This document shows, piece by piece, positions 1-10,300 of a stretch of 64,000 nucleotides of DNA (positions within the stretch are counted from its first letter, which is position 1; every line of letters starts with the position of its first letter). The position numbers and the translations under genes are program-made. The stretch is from the NCBI RefSeq assembly GCF_010731815.2, contig NZ_AP022593.1:2542001-2606000 (forward strand). Direction: 5' to 3'. Source of the DNA: Mycolicibacterium arabiense (GTDB lineage Bacteria > Actinomycetota > Actinomycetes > Mycobacteriales > Mycobacteriaceae). The notes under the pieces were generated by a model that did no database searches, had not been told where the DNA came from, and was given only the letters and a program-made list of their open reading frames with translations.

Positions 1-182
1 CCTACGGGCAGTCGAATCAACAACCCCAGGTCTCGTGGCACGACCCGGTAGAGAGTCCGGCGCCCGCAGTGCCGAACGCCCCCACGAGTCCAGGAGCCGG
101 CCGGGCCCGGCTCCTCTGGCTGGGCACCGCGGCCCTCCTGCTCTTGATCCTCGCCGTGGTGCTGTACCTCGTCCTGACCTAA
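1..182 (+). CDS. C-terminal end of a membrane protein (partial)
   Basis: The reading frame is open from the window edge (codons begin at base 3) to a TAA at 180-182 and gives 59 residues. They consist of a Gln/Pro/Ser-rich hydrophilic stretch followed by a positively charged RARLLW and one hydrophobic helix (LLLLILAVVLYLVL) that ends almost at the C-terminus. This looks like a tail-anchored or single-pass protein with a Pro-rich cytoplasmic part, an arrangement common in actinobacteria. The N-terminal domain lies outside the window, so no function can be given. Confidence 0.6.
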   Translation, partial: YGQSNQQPQVSWHDPVESPAPAVPNAPTSPGAGRARLLWLGTAALLLLILAVVLYLVLT

Positions 183-334
183 CTGGCGACGGATTCCGTT
201 TCATCTCCTGCTTCGGAGGCAGGATTCCGTCGTGATAAGACGGTTTGATCGTCCAATTCGCCTGACAAGTGGATCTCAGTCCAGCAGAATGGTTTTCCGG
301 CGGATTGAGAACTCGTGGTCATCCGGGGGTAGCG

Positions 335-1327
335 ATGAAGAACGTCGTGCTGTGCTTCGATCACGTTCGCGAGCCATCGGATGCACGCTCGGCGTCCAAC
401 GCGACGGCGCTGTTTGGCCTGTTGGATCAATCCCCCGATCAACTCTGCTGGTATTGCGCCGAAGCGGTGACCCGCCACTGTGCGGGCGCACGCGTCGATG
501 AGCGCGCCGCACTTGATGGTGCGTACGCCTTCCTGCGTCGACACTGGCAGCCTGGCGATCGCATCTTCGTGTTCGGCGCGGGACGAGGCGGCTACTGCGC
601 CGAGGCGCTCGTCCGGCTCCTTAACACGGTCGGCGTCCTGCCAAGTGATCTCGACGACCTCGTCGACTTCTGCGTCGGCGCCTACTCCAGCCCCCGGACC
701 GTCCGAAGTGGTGCGCAATGGCAGGCGGTGCGCGACGTCGTCGCAGCGTTGGTCGGCGGCGAATCATGCGAGGCGCCCGCGTACCTCGGCCTGTGGGACG
801 CCGCCCGGCCGGTCACGATGCCCGCACCGCCAGCCGAGCCTCTCGTCGTGGCGTCAGGCCGGCTCGCGCTGGCGGCCGACGGTGCACCATCGCTGGTGCG
901 ACGGCCGTTGCCCGTCCGAGCGGACGGCATCGAGGAAGCATGGTTCCGTGGCGACCATTGCGACGTCGCAGGTGGTCCGGGCGCATGTGTTGGGTTGCGG
1001 CGCATCGCCTTCGACTGGGTCGCCGACGGCGCGAAGACCGCGGGGCTGCGACTCCGTGCAGGCACCGGGCATGAGGTGCCCCAACACGCCGATGCTCTGG
1101 CAGGCAGCGCCCGCGGCTTACCGCTGCGGGGCGTCCCCTCGGGCGCGAAGGTGCATGCGAGTGTCGAGGTGTACCTGCAGGCGCACCCCGCGTATTGGCG
1201 TCGGCTCCCCGCATCGGTCGTGTGGACCGACCGCGACTGGCTCTCGCGAGGCGAACGCCTGGTGGCGCGGACCGAGGGAGCGCCTGTCAGCGTCCCTGAA
1301 AACGAAATGGCGTCTGCCACCGCCTAG
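335..1327 (+). CDS. DUF2235-type (Tle1-like hydrolase fold) protein, probably catalytically inactive
   Basis: Product of 330 aa. ATG 335 is preferred over the upstream ATG 269 because a GGGGGT stretch lies just ahead of it and the DUF2235 start (MKNVVLCFD) follows at once. The family is an alpha/beta hydrolase with an N-terminal NIVLCxDGT-like strand and a later nucleophile elbow inside PGDRIFLFGFSRGAY. Here the elbow reads GDRIFVFGAGRGGYC, so the family Ser is Gly, and the first motif is also changed (FDHVREP). The fold seems kept while the catalytic Ser is lost. The C-terminal half matches nothing I recognise. No signal peptide is seen; the gene stands alone and is followed by a one-TM protein on the same strand. 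Confidence 0.7.
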   Translation: MKNVVLCFDHVREPSDARSASNATALFGLLDQSPDQLCWYCAEAVTRHCAGARVDERAALDGAYAFLRRHWQPGDRIFVFGAGRGGYCAEALVRLLNTVGVLPSDLDDLVDFCVGAYSSPRTVRSGAQWQAVRDVVAALVGGESCEAPAYLGLWDAARPVTMPAPPAEPLVVASGRLALAADGAPSLVRRPLPVRADGIEEAWFRGDHCDVAGGPGACVGLRRIAFDWVADGAKTAGLRLRAGTGHEVPQHADALAGSARGLPLRGVPSGAKVHASVEVYLQAHPAYWRRLPASVVWTDRDWLSRGERLVARTEGAPVSVPENEMASATA

Positions 1328-1455
1328 GCCCCACCCATGGCGCGAGCGAGTCCGCCTCGCAGCAAACTCCGTCGCCATCAATTTACGAAGCCGCCAGCGA
1401 AGCAGTAGTGTCCTGGGCGAACTCCAAGATCACGCGACGGCAATGGGGACTGACG

Positions 1456-2283
1456 ATGACCATCAGTTGGGCTGACGTAACCAGCCTGGGATCGCAGGGG
1501 TGGCTCGCCGTCGCCGCGTGGGCAGCACTGCTGTTCGGCGTCGCAGTCGTGATCTACGCACATCGGCAACTCAAGGCGAATCGGCAGCTCAGGACCGAAC
1601 AGCTGCGCCCACAGGTGGCCATGTTCATGGAGCCGCACCCCTCCGACTGGCACGTGATCGAGCTGGTGGTCCGCAACTTCGGACAGACTGCTGCTCACGA
1701 CGTCCGCTTCGACTTCGCCCACCATCCGACGGTCGCGGTGTACGAGGACCACCCCCACGACGGACGGCCCGACGTCACCGAACTGGATCTGCCCAGCGAA
1801 CTGCCACTTCTCGCACCCGGGCAGGAATGGCGAACGGTGTGGGATTCGGCGATCAGCCGCGAGGAACTCGGCGGCTCCATCCGGTCACGCTTCGACGGCG
1901 CGGTGACGTACTCGGACCGGCCGCGTCCGGACGGCGGCAAGAAGTCGCGGGCGTGGAGGACACGGCAGACGTTCGAATCGAAGGTCTGCCTGGACTGGGC
2001 GACCCTGCAGCCCGTACAGCGCCTCGAACTGCTCACGTCCCACGACCTGGCGAAGCGGGAGAAGCAGAAGCTCGAACTGCTGCGCAACGTGCTGACCTAC
2101 TTTCACTACGCGTCGAAGGAAACTCGGCCCGACGTGTTCCGCGCCGAGATCGAACGGATGAAGCAGGCGGTGGAAGAGACGCAAGACCGTTGGCGCACAA
2201 CGCAGCTCGACAAGACGACTGAACTCGACTTCCCGTGGATCAACAAGGGCGACGCCGGCCGACACCGGGTGAACGCACGCTGA
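1456..2283 (+). CDS. Single-TM protein of unknown function
   Basis: Product of 275 aa from ATG 1456, with GGGGAC ahead of the start; an in-frame GTG at 1408 is possible but has no ribosome site. Residues about 12-32 form one membrane helix (WLAVAAWAALLFGVAVVIY), followed by the charged sequence AHRQLKANRQLRTEQLRPQV and then a soluble domain with a beta-rich opening (VIELVVRNFGQTAAHDVRF). This layout of helix, short coiled segment and Ig-like domain is frequent in uncharacterised actinobacterial proteins. The last 80 residues are helical and charged. No catalytic motif is visible and neighbours give no functional clue. Confidence 0.6.
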   Translation: MTISWADVTSLGSQGWLAVAAWAALLFGVAVVIYAHRQLKANRQLRTEQLRPQVAMFMEPHPSDWHVIELVVRNFGQTAAHDVRFDFAHHPTVAVYEDHPHDGRPDVTELDLPSELPLLAPGQEWRTVWDSAISREELGGSIRSRFDGAVTYSDRPRPDGGKKSRAWRTRQTFESKVCLDWATLQPVQRLELLTSHDLAKREKQKLELLRNVLTYFHYASKETRPDVFRAEIERMKQAVEETQDRWRTTQLDKTTELDFPWINKGDAGRHRVNAR

Positions 2284-2355
2284 GCGCTGCCCCCGATCGA
2301 CGGCCACGGCGCCTCAGTAACATCGGCGGCGAACATCCACGAGCAGGGAGAGTCG

Positions 2356-3072
2356 ATGAGCACCCCGGTCACGTATGAGCGCACCGAATCCGTAGCGACG
2401 ATCACGCTCGACGACGGCAAGGTCAACGTGCTGTCCCCCACGATGCAACAGCACGTGAACGAGGCACTCGACCGTGCCGAGAAGGCAGCGGCGGACGGCG
2501 AGATCAAGGCGATCGTCATCGCTGGGAACTCGCGGGTACTCAGCGCCGGCTTCGACCTGTCGGTGTTCAACTCGGGTGACGCGGCCGCCGCGCTGGGCAT
2601 GCTGTCCGGCGGGTTCGAGTTGTCGATCCGGCTGCTGACGTTCCCTGTGCCCGTCGTCATCGCGGCCACCGGCCCCGCCATCGCCATGGGCTCCTTCCTG
2701 CTGCTCAGCGGTGACCACCGGATCGGATCGCCGCGGTCCCGCTGCCAAGCCAACGAAGTCGCCATCGGCATGGTGCTGCCCATCTCGGCCATCGAGATCA
2801 TGCGGATGCGGCTGACGCGGGCCGCGTTTCAGCGTGCGGTGGCACTGGCCACCACGTTCTCCGGTGACACCGCCGTGGCCGCCGGGTGGCTCGACGAGAT
2901 CGTCGACGAAGGCAACGTGTTGTCGCGTGCCCAGGAGGTCGCGGCCGAGTTCGCCGCCACCCTGCACGTCAAGGCGCATCGAGCCAGCAAGCTCAAGGCC
3001 CGCGATGAGGCGCTCAAGGCCATCCGCGCCGGCATCGAAGGTCTGCCCACTGAGTTCGCCAGCGGCAACTGA
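2356..3072 (+). CDS. echA3: Crotonase-family enoyl-CoA hydratase/isomerase, EchA3-like
   Basis: Product of 238 aa, close to the usual length of mycobacterial EchA3. The N-terminus VTYERTESVATITLDDGKVN, the oxyanion-hole segment RVLSAGFDLSVF and the central GPAIAMGSFLLLSGDHRI are crotonase hallmarks. It starts at ATG 2356 after an AGGGAGAG ribosome site. Enzymes of this family act on acyl-CoA thioesters in fatty-acid or sterol degradation; the exact substrate of EchA3 is not known to me. Position supports the name: in M. tuberculosis echA3 (Rv0632c) is the gene next to recC-recB-recD, as it is here apart from the inserted HD gene. Confidence 0.8.
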   Translation: MSTPVTYERTESVATITLDDGKVNVLSPTMQQHVNEALDRAEKAAADGEIKAIVIAGNSRVLSAGFDLSVFNSGDAAAALGMLSGGFELSIRLLTFPVPVVIAATGPAIAMGSFLLLSGDHRIGSPRSRCQANEVAIGMVLPISAIEIMRMRLTRAAFQRAVALATTFSGDTAVAAGWLDEIVDEGNVLSRAQEVAAEFAATLHVKAHRASKLKARDEALKAIRAGIEGLPTEFASGN

Positions 3073-3293
3073 ATCCGCCGCGCGGCGCTCGTCGTCGATG
3101 AGTGAGATAGGTCGCAACGAGGTATTTGCGGCCCCGTCAGCGGTTATCCCACTCCCAGCGGAAGCACAGGTATGTTGCGCTTGCTGACGTGAGGTGATGG
3201 CTGAGGCAACACCCTTGTTCACTGTCGGGGGAGGCAGTGGCAGGGCTCGCCATCACCGAACCGCCGCGACTAGACCGAACGCCGCAGGCCGCG

Positions 3294-3893
3294 CTACGCC
3301 TCTGCGGCGTTGATCAACTCCTCGAGTTCGTCGAGCACTCGCTCGAGTTCGGCGACCAGCCAGGTGTCGTCCGCCCGCTGATAAATGTTCAGCGGCGACC
3401 GGTAGTACCAGAGGTGCTCCTTGGGGTCGTTCTGACTGAAGCGATCCCAGAGCGCCGGGCCGTCGGTGCGGTAGTCGCGCAGGATGGCGCGAGCATTGTC
3501 GAGCTTGTCGGCGAGCGAGACGAGGATCGTCTCCTTCGACGCGTACACCAGATGGTCGACGTACTGCTGCTTGCGCTGCTTCCAGGGCGGCTTGGGCACC
3601 TGGTCGGTGTCGCTGCACTCCTCGACGATGCGGGCCACGCCGTCGCCGAACCGCTCCCGGATGACGGCAAGCGTCGGGGCGCCGCCCTGGTCCTCGACCG
3701 CGTCGTGCAGCAGCCCGGCAATTGCCTGATCCTCCGTGCCACCGCCCTCGATCACCAGACTCGCCACCGACAGCAGGTGACCGACATACGGGATGCCGCT
3801 GCCCTTGCGCTCCTGCGTGCGGTGCAGAGCCGAGGCGTATGCGAGCGCCTCGTCGAATCGGGTGGTCAGCTTTCCCGCGGTCTCCGTTGCCAT
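3294..3893 (-). CDS. HD-domain hydrolase of the RelA/SpoT-MESH1 type (small alarmone hydrolase-like)
   Basis: Product of 199 aa consisting of little more than one HD domain. Metal-binding residues are readable: H39 (YVGHLLSVA), H63-D64 with E67-D68 (LLHDAVED), and a late Asp in SLADKLDNAR. HD plus ED plus a xADKxxNxR segment is the pattern of (p)ppGpp hydrolases of the SpoT/MESH1 group; no synthetase domain is present. It may therefore hydrolyse ppGpp or a related nucleotide such as NADPH, which MESH1 enzymes also attack. It is transcribed away from recC across a 117-base gap. The substrate is inference; the fold assignment is firm. Confidence 0.75.
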   Translation of the reverse strand: MATETAGKLTTRFDEALAYASALHRTQERKGSGIPYVGHLLSVASLVIEGGGTEDQAIAGLLHDAVEDQGGAPTLAVIRERFGDGVARIVEECSDTDQVPKPPWKQRKQQYVDHLVYASKETILVSLADKLDNARAILRDYRTDGPALWDRFSQNDPKEHLWYYRSPLNIYQRADDTWLVAELERVLDELEELINAAEA

Positions 3894-4010
3894 GTGGCTC
3901 CCTGTCTCTAGTCGTCCGGCACACCCTCACTGTGGCACGGCGGTACGACAGCACGGTCGGCCCACCTAATTCGGTGCTGGCCGTCGGGCCCAGGTCCTAG
4001 GGTGGAGTCG

Positions 4011-7000
4011 ATGGGACTTCACCTCCACCGTGCCGAGCGCACCGACGCGCTCGCTGCGGGCCTCGGTGACCTCCTCGCCGACCCGCTGCCCGATCCGTTC
4101 GCGACCGAGCTGGTGCTCGTCCCCGCCCGCGGGGTCGAACGCTGGTTGTCGCAACGGTTGTCGCACGTTCTCGGCCGCGGCGACGGCAGCGACGGCGTGT
4201 GCGCGGGCGTCGAGTTCCGCAACCCCCGCTCGCTGATCGCCGAACTGACCGGGACCGCCGACGACGACCCTTGGTCGCCCGACGCGATGGTGTGGCCGCT
4301 GCTCGAGGTGGTCGACGCCAACCTCGACGAGCCGTGGTGCCGCGCGCTGGCACTGCACCTCGGCCACTTCGAGGACGGCGAAGCCGAGAAGGAGCTGCGT
4401 CTAGGCCGCCGGTACGCGGTGGCGCGGCGCATCGCTGGGCTGTTCGCCTCCTACGCCCGGCAGCGCCCCAGGCTGCTCGTGGACTGGCTCGACGGCGTTC
4501 CCGGCGACCTTCCCGTCGACCTCGACTGGCAACCGCCGCTGTGGCGTGAGCTGGCGGCCCGCATCCCGGCCGACCCGCCGTACGTCCGGCACCGCGCCAC
4601 CGTCGTCGGCCTGACTCGAGCAGCCAACCCAGCTCTGCCGCAACGACTCTCGATGTTCGGCCACACCCGTCTGCCCGCCACCGAGATCGAACTGATCACC
4701 GCGCTGGCCACCCACCACGACCTCCACCTCTGGCTGCCCCACCCCAGCGACCAGCTGTGGCAGGCGCTGAGCGGTGTGCACGGCGCAGTGCCCCGCCTCG
4801 CCGACGAGAGCCATCGCGCCGTCGGCCACCCGCTCCTCGCCACGCTCGGTCGCGACCTGCGAGAGCTGCAGCGCAGCCTGCCCGACGACGTCGCCACCGA
4901 CGAGCACCTGCCCGGCACCGCCCACGGCGACCACCTGCTCGGGTGGCTGCAAGCCGACATCGCCGCGAATGCCGTTGCACCGCAGGGCCGCACGCACACC
5001 GGCGCCGACCGGTCGGTCCAGGTGCACGCGTGCCACGGCCCCGCGCGCCAAGTCGACGTCCTACGCGAGGTGCTGCTCGGACTGCTCGCCGACGACCCGA
5101 CCCTGGAGCCCCGCGACATCCTGGTGATGTGCCCGGACATCGACACCTACGCGCCGCTCATCAACGCGGACTTCGGTCTCGGCGACGTGCTGCCCGGCGT
5201 GCACCCCGCACACAAGCTGCGGATGCGGCTGGCCGACCGTGCGCTGGTGCAGACCAACCCACTGCTCGGCGTCGCCACGCAGCTGCTGAGCCTCGCGGGC
5301 AGCCGGGTGACGGCCAGCGAGGTGCTCAACTTCGCGCAGTCCGCTCCGGTGCGGGCCCGGTTCGACTTCACCGACGACGACCTCGAGGACGTCACCCGAT
5401 GGGTGCGCCAAGCCAACATCCGGTGGGGCTTCGACCAAGAGCACCGCAAGCCCTACGGCGTCGACTTCGTACACAACACATGGCGTTTCGGCATCGACCG
5501 GGTGCTCACCGGCGTCGCCATGTCCGACGATGCGCACGCCTGGATCGACTCGACGCTGCCGCTCGACGACGTCAGCAGCAATCGCGTCGAACTCGCCGGA
5601 CGCTTCGCCGAGTTCGTCGACCGGCTCCGCCGCACCGTGGACGCGCTGGACAACGCTCAGCCGCTGCGCGACTGGCTGACCTCGATGTCGGAGAGCATCG
5701 GCCTGCTGACCCGCACCACCGACGCCGACGCGTGGCAGGTCGGGCAGATGGAGCGCGAGTTCGCCGACGTGCTGGCGGCCGCCGGTGCGCGCGGAGACAC
5801 CGTGCTGCGACTACCCGACGTCAAGGCGCTGCTCGAGCGACGCCTGGCCGGGCGGCCCACCCGCGCGAACTTCCGCACCGGCACGCTGACCGTGTGCACG
5901 ATGGTCCCGATGCGGTCGGTGCCGCATCGCGTGGTGTGCCTCGTCGGCCTCGACGACGGCGTGTTCCCGCGCCGCGGCATCATCGACGGCGACGACGTGC
6001 TCGGCCGCGACCCAATGACCGGTGAGCGCGACTCCCGCTCGGAGGACCGCCAGCTGCTGCTCGACGCCATCGGCGCGGCCACCGAAAAGCTGGTGATCAC
6101 CTACACCGGCGCCGACGCGAAGTCGGGTCAGCAGCGGCCGCCCGCCGTTCCGCTCGCCGAGCTGCTCGACGCGCTGGACCGCACCACGCCCGAGCCGGTT
6201 CGCGACCACATCCTCGTCCGGCATCCGCTGCAGCCGTTCAACGTTCGCAACGTCGAGCCGGGCAGGCTGGTGCCCGAGGTACCGTTCACGTTCGACCCCA
6301 CCGTGTTGCGCGCGGCCCGCGCCGGAGCGGGTGACCGCGCCGCGCGCGACCCGTTCGTCAGCGGCCCGCTGCCGGCGCCCCCGCCGTCGGACGTGGAACT
6401 CGCCGAGCTGATCGCGTTCTTCCGCGACCCGGTCAAGGGCTTCTTCCGCGAGCTGCAGTACACGCTGCCGTGGGACGTCGACGGCGTCGACGACGAGATG
6501 CCCGTCGACATCGACGCGCTCGAGGAGTGGAGCGTCGGCGACCGGATGCTCGCCGACATGCTGGGCGGTATGACGCCCGAGGACGCGCGCGACGCGGAGT
6601 GGCGGCGGGGCACGCTGCCACCCGGCCGGCTGGGCTGGCGCAAGGCCACCGAACTGCGCGACCAGGCGCACCTGCTGGCCGCGGCGGCCATGCGCTACCG
6701 CAACACGACTGTCCGGGCCTTCGACGTGGACGTCGACCTGGGCGGCGGCCGACGGCTGACCGGGACGGTGTCCCCGGTGTTCGGCGACCGGATGGTGTCG
6801 GTCACGTACTCCAAGCTGGCGGGCAAGCACCTGCTGGGAACGTGGATCCCGTTGCTGGCGTTATACGCTCGCGATCCCTCGACGGAGTGGTCGTCGGTGT
6901 GCATCGGGCGTCGGAGGCGCGGGACCACCCCCGAGGAGGAGGGGCTCGGCCGTCCCGACGACTCCCCCGTCGACCTGCTGCGGGATCTGGTGCGGATATA

Positions 7001-7304
7001 CGACGCGGGCAGGCGCGAGCCGCTGCCGCTGCCCATCAAGACGTCGTACGCGTGGGCCAGCGCTCGGCACACCGGCGACGACCCGGAGACTGCGGCGAGC
7101 TACAAGTGGCGATCGAACAAGTTCCCCGGCGAGGAGGAGGACCCGGCTCAGGTGCGTGCCTGGGGGAAGGGCACCTGGCTCAAGCACCTGATGCAGCCGC
7201 TGCGTCCGGGTGAGGAATACGAGGGCGAGACCAACCGCCTCGGCGCCTACTCCAGCCGCCTGTGGTTGCCGATGCTGCGCGCCGGTCAGGATCCCACCCG
7301 ATGA
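4011..7304 (+). CDS. recC: Exodeoxyribonuclease V subunit gamma, RecC
   Basis: Product of 1097 aa. ATG 4011 follows AGGGTGGAG and gives MGLHLHRAERTDAL, matching the start of mycobacterial RecC; a GTG at 4002 is less likely. RecC has a helicase-like fold without working ATPase motifs and holds the Chi-recognition tunnel in the E. coli complex; in mycobacteria RecBCD is known to act in single-strand annealing rather than mainstream RecA recombination. The segment CTMVPMRSVPHRVVCLVGLD followed by DGVFPR is a typical RecC hallmark. The stop overlaps the recB start by ATGA, so recC-recB-recD are translationally coupled. Confidence 0.95.
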   Translation: MGLHLHRAERTDALAAGLGDLLADPLPDPFATELVLVPARGVERWLSQRLSHVLGRGDGSDGVCAGVEFRNPRSLIAELTGTADDDPWSPDAMVWPLLEVVDANLDEPWCRALALHLGHFEDGEAEKELRLGRRYAVARRIAGLFASYARQRPRLLVDWLDGVPGDLPVDLDWQPPLWRELAARIPADPPYVRHRATVVGLTRAANPALPQRLSMFGHTRLPATEIELITALATHHDLHLWLPHPSDQLWQALSGVHGAVPRLADESHRAVGHPLLATLGRDLRELQRSLPDDVATDEHLPGTAHGDHLLGWLQADIAANAVAPQGRTHTGADRSVQVHACHGPARQVDVLREVLLGLLADDPTLEPRDILVMCPDIDTYAPLINADFGLGDVLPGVHPAHKLRMRLADRALVQTNPLLGVATQLLSLAGSRVTASEVLNFAQSAPVRARFDFTDDDLEDVTRWVRQANIRWGFDQEHRKPYGVDFVHNTWRFGIDRVLTGVAMSDDAHAWIDSTLPLDDVSSNRVELAGRFAEFVDRLRRTVDALDNAQPLRDWLTSMSESIGLLTRTTDADAWQVGQMEREFADVLAAAGARGDTVLRLPDVKALLERRLAGRPTRANFRTGTLTVCTMVPMRSVPHRVVCLVGLDDGVFPRRGIIDGDDVLGRDPMTGERDSRSEDRQLLLDAIGAATEKLVITYTGADAKSGQQRPPAVPLAELLDALDRTTPEPVRDHILVRHPLQPFNVRNVEPGRLVPEVPFTFDPTVLRAARAGAGDRAARDPFVSGPLPAPPPSDVELAELIAFFRDPVKGFFRELQYTLPWDVDGVDDEMPVDIDALEEWSVGDRMLADMLGGMTPEDARDAEWRRGTLPPGRLGWRKATELRDQAHLLAAAAMRYRNTTVRAFDVDVDLGGGRRLTGTVSPVFGDRMVSVTYSKLAGKHLLGTWIPLLALYARDPSTEWSSVCIGRRRRGTTPEEEGLGRPDDSPVDLLRDLVRIYDAGRREPLPLPIKTSYAWASARHTGDDPETAASYKWRSNKFPGEEEDPAQVRAWGKGTWLKHLMQPLRPGEEYEGETNRLGAYSSRLWLPMLRAGQDPTR

Positions 7305-10300
7305 AGCCCTTCGACCTGTGCGGAGCGTTGCCGCCCGAGAACGCCACCACCGTGCTGGAGGCCAGCGCGGGCACTGGCAAGACGTTCGCGCTGGCGGGTC
7401 TGGTCACCCGCTACGTCGCCGAGGGCGTCGCGACGCTCGACCAGATGCTGCTCATCACATTCGGTCGGGCCGCGACCCAGGAGCTGCGCGATCGGGTACG
7501 TCGCCAGATGGCTGATGCCGCAGCGGCATTCGACGACCCGTCGCTGATCGGTGACAACCTGCTCGTCGCCCACCTGGTGAACGGCACCACCGAGGAGCGC
7601 ACTGAGCGCCGGCAGCGGCTGCGGGATGCGCTGGCCTCGTTCGACTCCGCGACGATCGCGACCACCCACCAGTTCTGCCAGCTGGTGCTGCGCTCGCTCG
7701 GCGTGGCCGGCGACTCCGACACCGCGGTGACGCTGGTGGAGAGCCTCACCGACCTGGTGACCGAGGTCGTCGACGACCTCTACCTGGCGCACTTCGGACA
7801 GGAGCGCGAGGATCCGGCGCTCACGTACGCCGACGCGCTGAGCCTGGCGCGCGAGGTAGTGCGCAACCCGGCGACGGAGCTTCGGCCGCTGGATCCCGAG
7901 CCGGGCTCGCGTGCCGAGACCTGCATCCGGTTCGCCACGGACGTGCTGACGGAGATGGAGATCCGCAAGCGGCGCATGGCCATCCTCGGCTACGACGACC
8001 TGCTGACCCGGCTGGCGAACGCACTCGATGCGCCCGACTCCCCCGCCCGCACCCGGATGCACCAGCGCTGGCCGATCGTCATGGTCGACGAGTTCCAGGA
8101 CACTGACCTCGTGCAGTGGCAGGTGATTGACCGGGCATTCAGCGGACGATCGACGCTGATCCTGATCGGCGACCCGAAGCAGGCCATCTACGCGTTCCGC
8201 GGTGGCGACATCGTCACCTACCTCAGCGCGGCGCAGAGCGCGGGCGCTCAGATGACGCTGGCGACCAACTGGCGCAGCGACGCCGCACTCGTCGACCGGT
8301 TGCAGGCCGTCCTGAAAGGCGCCCAGCTCGGCGACCCGCGCATCGTCGTGCACGAGATCGAGGCCGCCCATCGGGGCACCCGGCTGGCCGGTGCGCCGTT
8401 TCCCGACCCGTTCCGCGTCCGCGTCGTGCAGCGAACGACGTTTGGCAAGAGGGGAACTCAGAACGTTCCCATCGACGACATCCGCAGGCACATCGGTCGC
8501 GACCTGGCCAACGACGTTGCCACTCTGCTCGCGAGCGGGGCCACGTTCGGCGGCCGCCGGATCGAGGCGCGCGACGTCGCGGTCATCGTCGAGAAGCACA
8601 AGGACGCGCGGATCTGTCAGAACGCGTTGGCGGCCGCGGGCATTCCGTGCGTCTACACCGGCGACTCCGACATCTTCGAGTCCTCCGCGGCCGAGGACTG
8701 GCTCGCACTGCTGGAGGCGTTCGACCAGCCGCACCGGCCTGGTGTCGTGCGGGCCGCGGCCGCGACCGTCTTCTTCGGCCACACCGCCGAATCGCTGGTC
8801 GCCGGTGGCGACGAGTTGACCGATGAGCTGTCGGAGACGTTGCGCGAGTGGGCCGGTCACGCCCGCGAGCGCGGGGTCGCGGCCATCTTCGAGGCGGCGC
8901 AGCTGCGCGGGATGGCCGACCGCGTGCTGTCCTGGCCCGACGGCGAGCGGCACATGACCGACCTCGCGCACGTGACCGAGATGCTGCAGGACGTCGCCCA
9001 CCGCGAGCGCTACACCCTGCCCGCGCTTCGGGACTGGCTGCGCGCCGAACGCGACGAGCGCGGTGACGGTCGCACCGAACGCAATCGCAGGCTCGACAGT
9101 GACGTGGCCGCGGTGCAGATCATGACCGTCTGGGTCAGCAAGGGCCTGCAGTACCCGATCGTGTACCTGCCGTTCGCGTTCAACCGGTGGGTGCCCGAGG
9201 ACGAGAACGTCCTGTACCACGAGGGCGACGTGCGGTGCCTGTACGTCGGCGGCAAGGACGGGCCCGACTACCACGCCGTCGCCAAGCAGGGTCGCGCCGA
9301 GAACGCCGGGGACGACAGCAGATTGACCTACGTCGCGCTGACCCGGGCGCAGGCGCAGGTGGTGGCATGGTGGGCGCCGGCGCGCGACGAACCCACCGGC
9401 GGGCTGTCCCGCATCCTGCGGGGCCGTGCCCCCGGCGAGGCGGCGGTGCCCGACGTCTGCGTCCCCAGCAAGACCAACGACGACGACGCCTGGGCGCGCC
9501 TGCAGGCGTGGGCCGATGCGGGCGGACCCGTCCTCGAGCAGTCGGTGCTGACTCCCGCGCCGAAGGCACCGGTGCCGCAGCGGCCCACCGATCTCGGCGC
9601 CAGGCACTTCCACCGCGGCATCGACACGTCGTGGCGGCGCACGTCGTACTCCGGGCTCATTCGAGTCACCGAGACCTCGAACGTCAGTAGCGAGCCCGAG
9701 GTCGCGGAGTTGGACGACGAGGCGTCCGCCGAGATCCCGTTGGCCCTGCCGCCCGCCGGGCCCTCGATGCCGTCGCCGATGGCCGACCTGCCGACGGGCG
9801 CGAGGTTCGGCACCCTGGTGCACTCGGTGCTGGAGACCGCCGATCCGATGGCGACTGATCTCGGCGCCGAACTCGCGGTTCGGATCCGCGAGCACCTGGT
9901 GTGGTGGCCGGTCGACGTGCCACCCGATGACCTGGCCGCTGCTCTGGTACCGATGCACGACACTCCGCTGGGACCGCTGGCGAACGATCTGACGCTGCGC
10001 GAGATCGGACTGCCGGACAGGTTGCGCGAGTTGGACTTCGAGTTTCCGCTCGCCGGCGGCGATCTGCGCGCGGACGCGCCCGACGTCCGGCTGCGCGACG
10101 TGGGGCGGCTGCTCACCGAGCACCTGCCGGCCGACGACCCGATGGCGTCCTACGCCGGGCGGCTGACCAGCGAGCCGCTGGCCGGCCAGACCCTGCGCGG
10201 GTACCTGAGCGGTCAGATCGACGCCGTACTGCGCGTGCCCAACACACTTCCCGGGTCGCTTCGCTCCTGCCCGCCGGATCCCGAACACACCGGGCACCGC

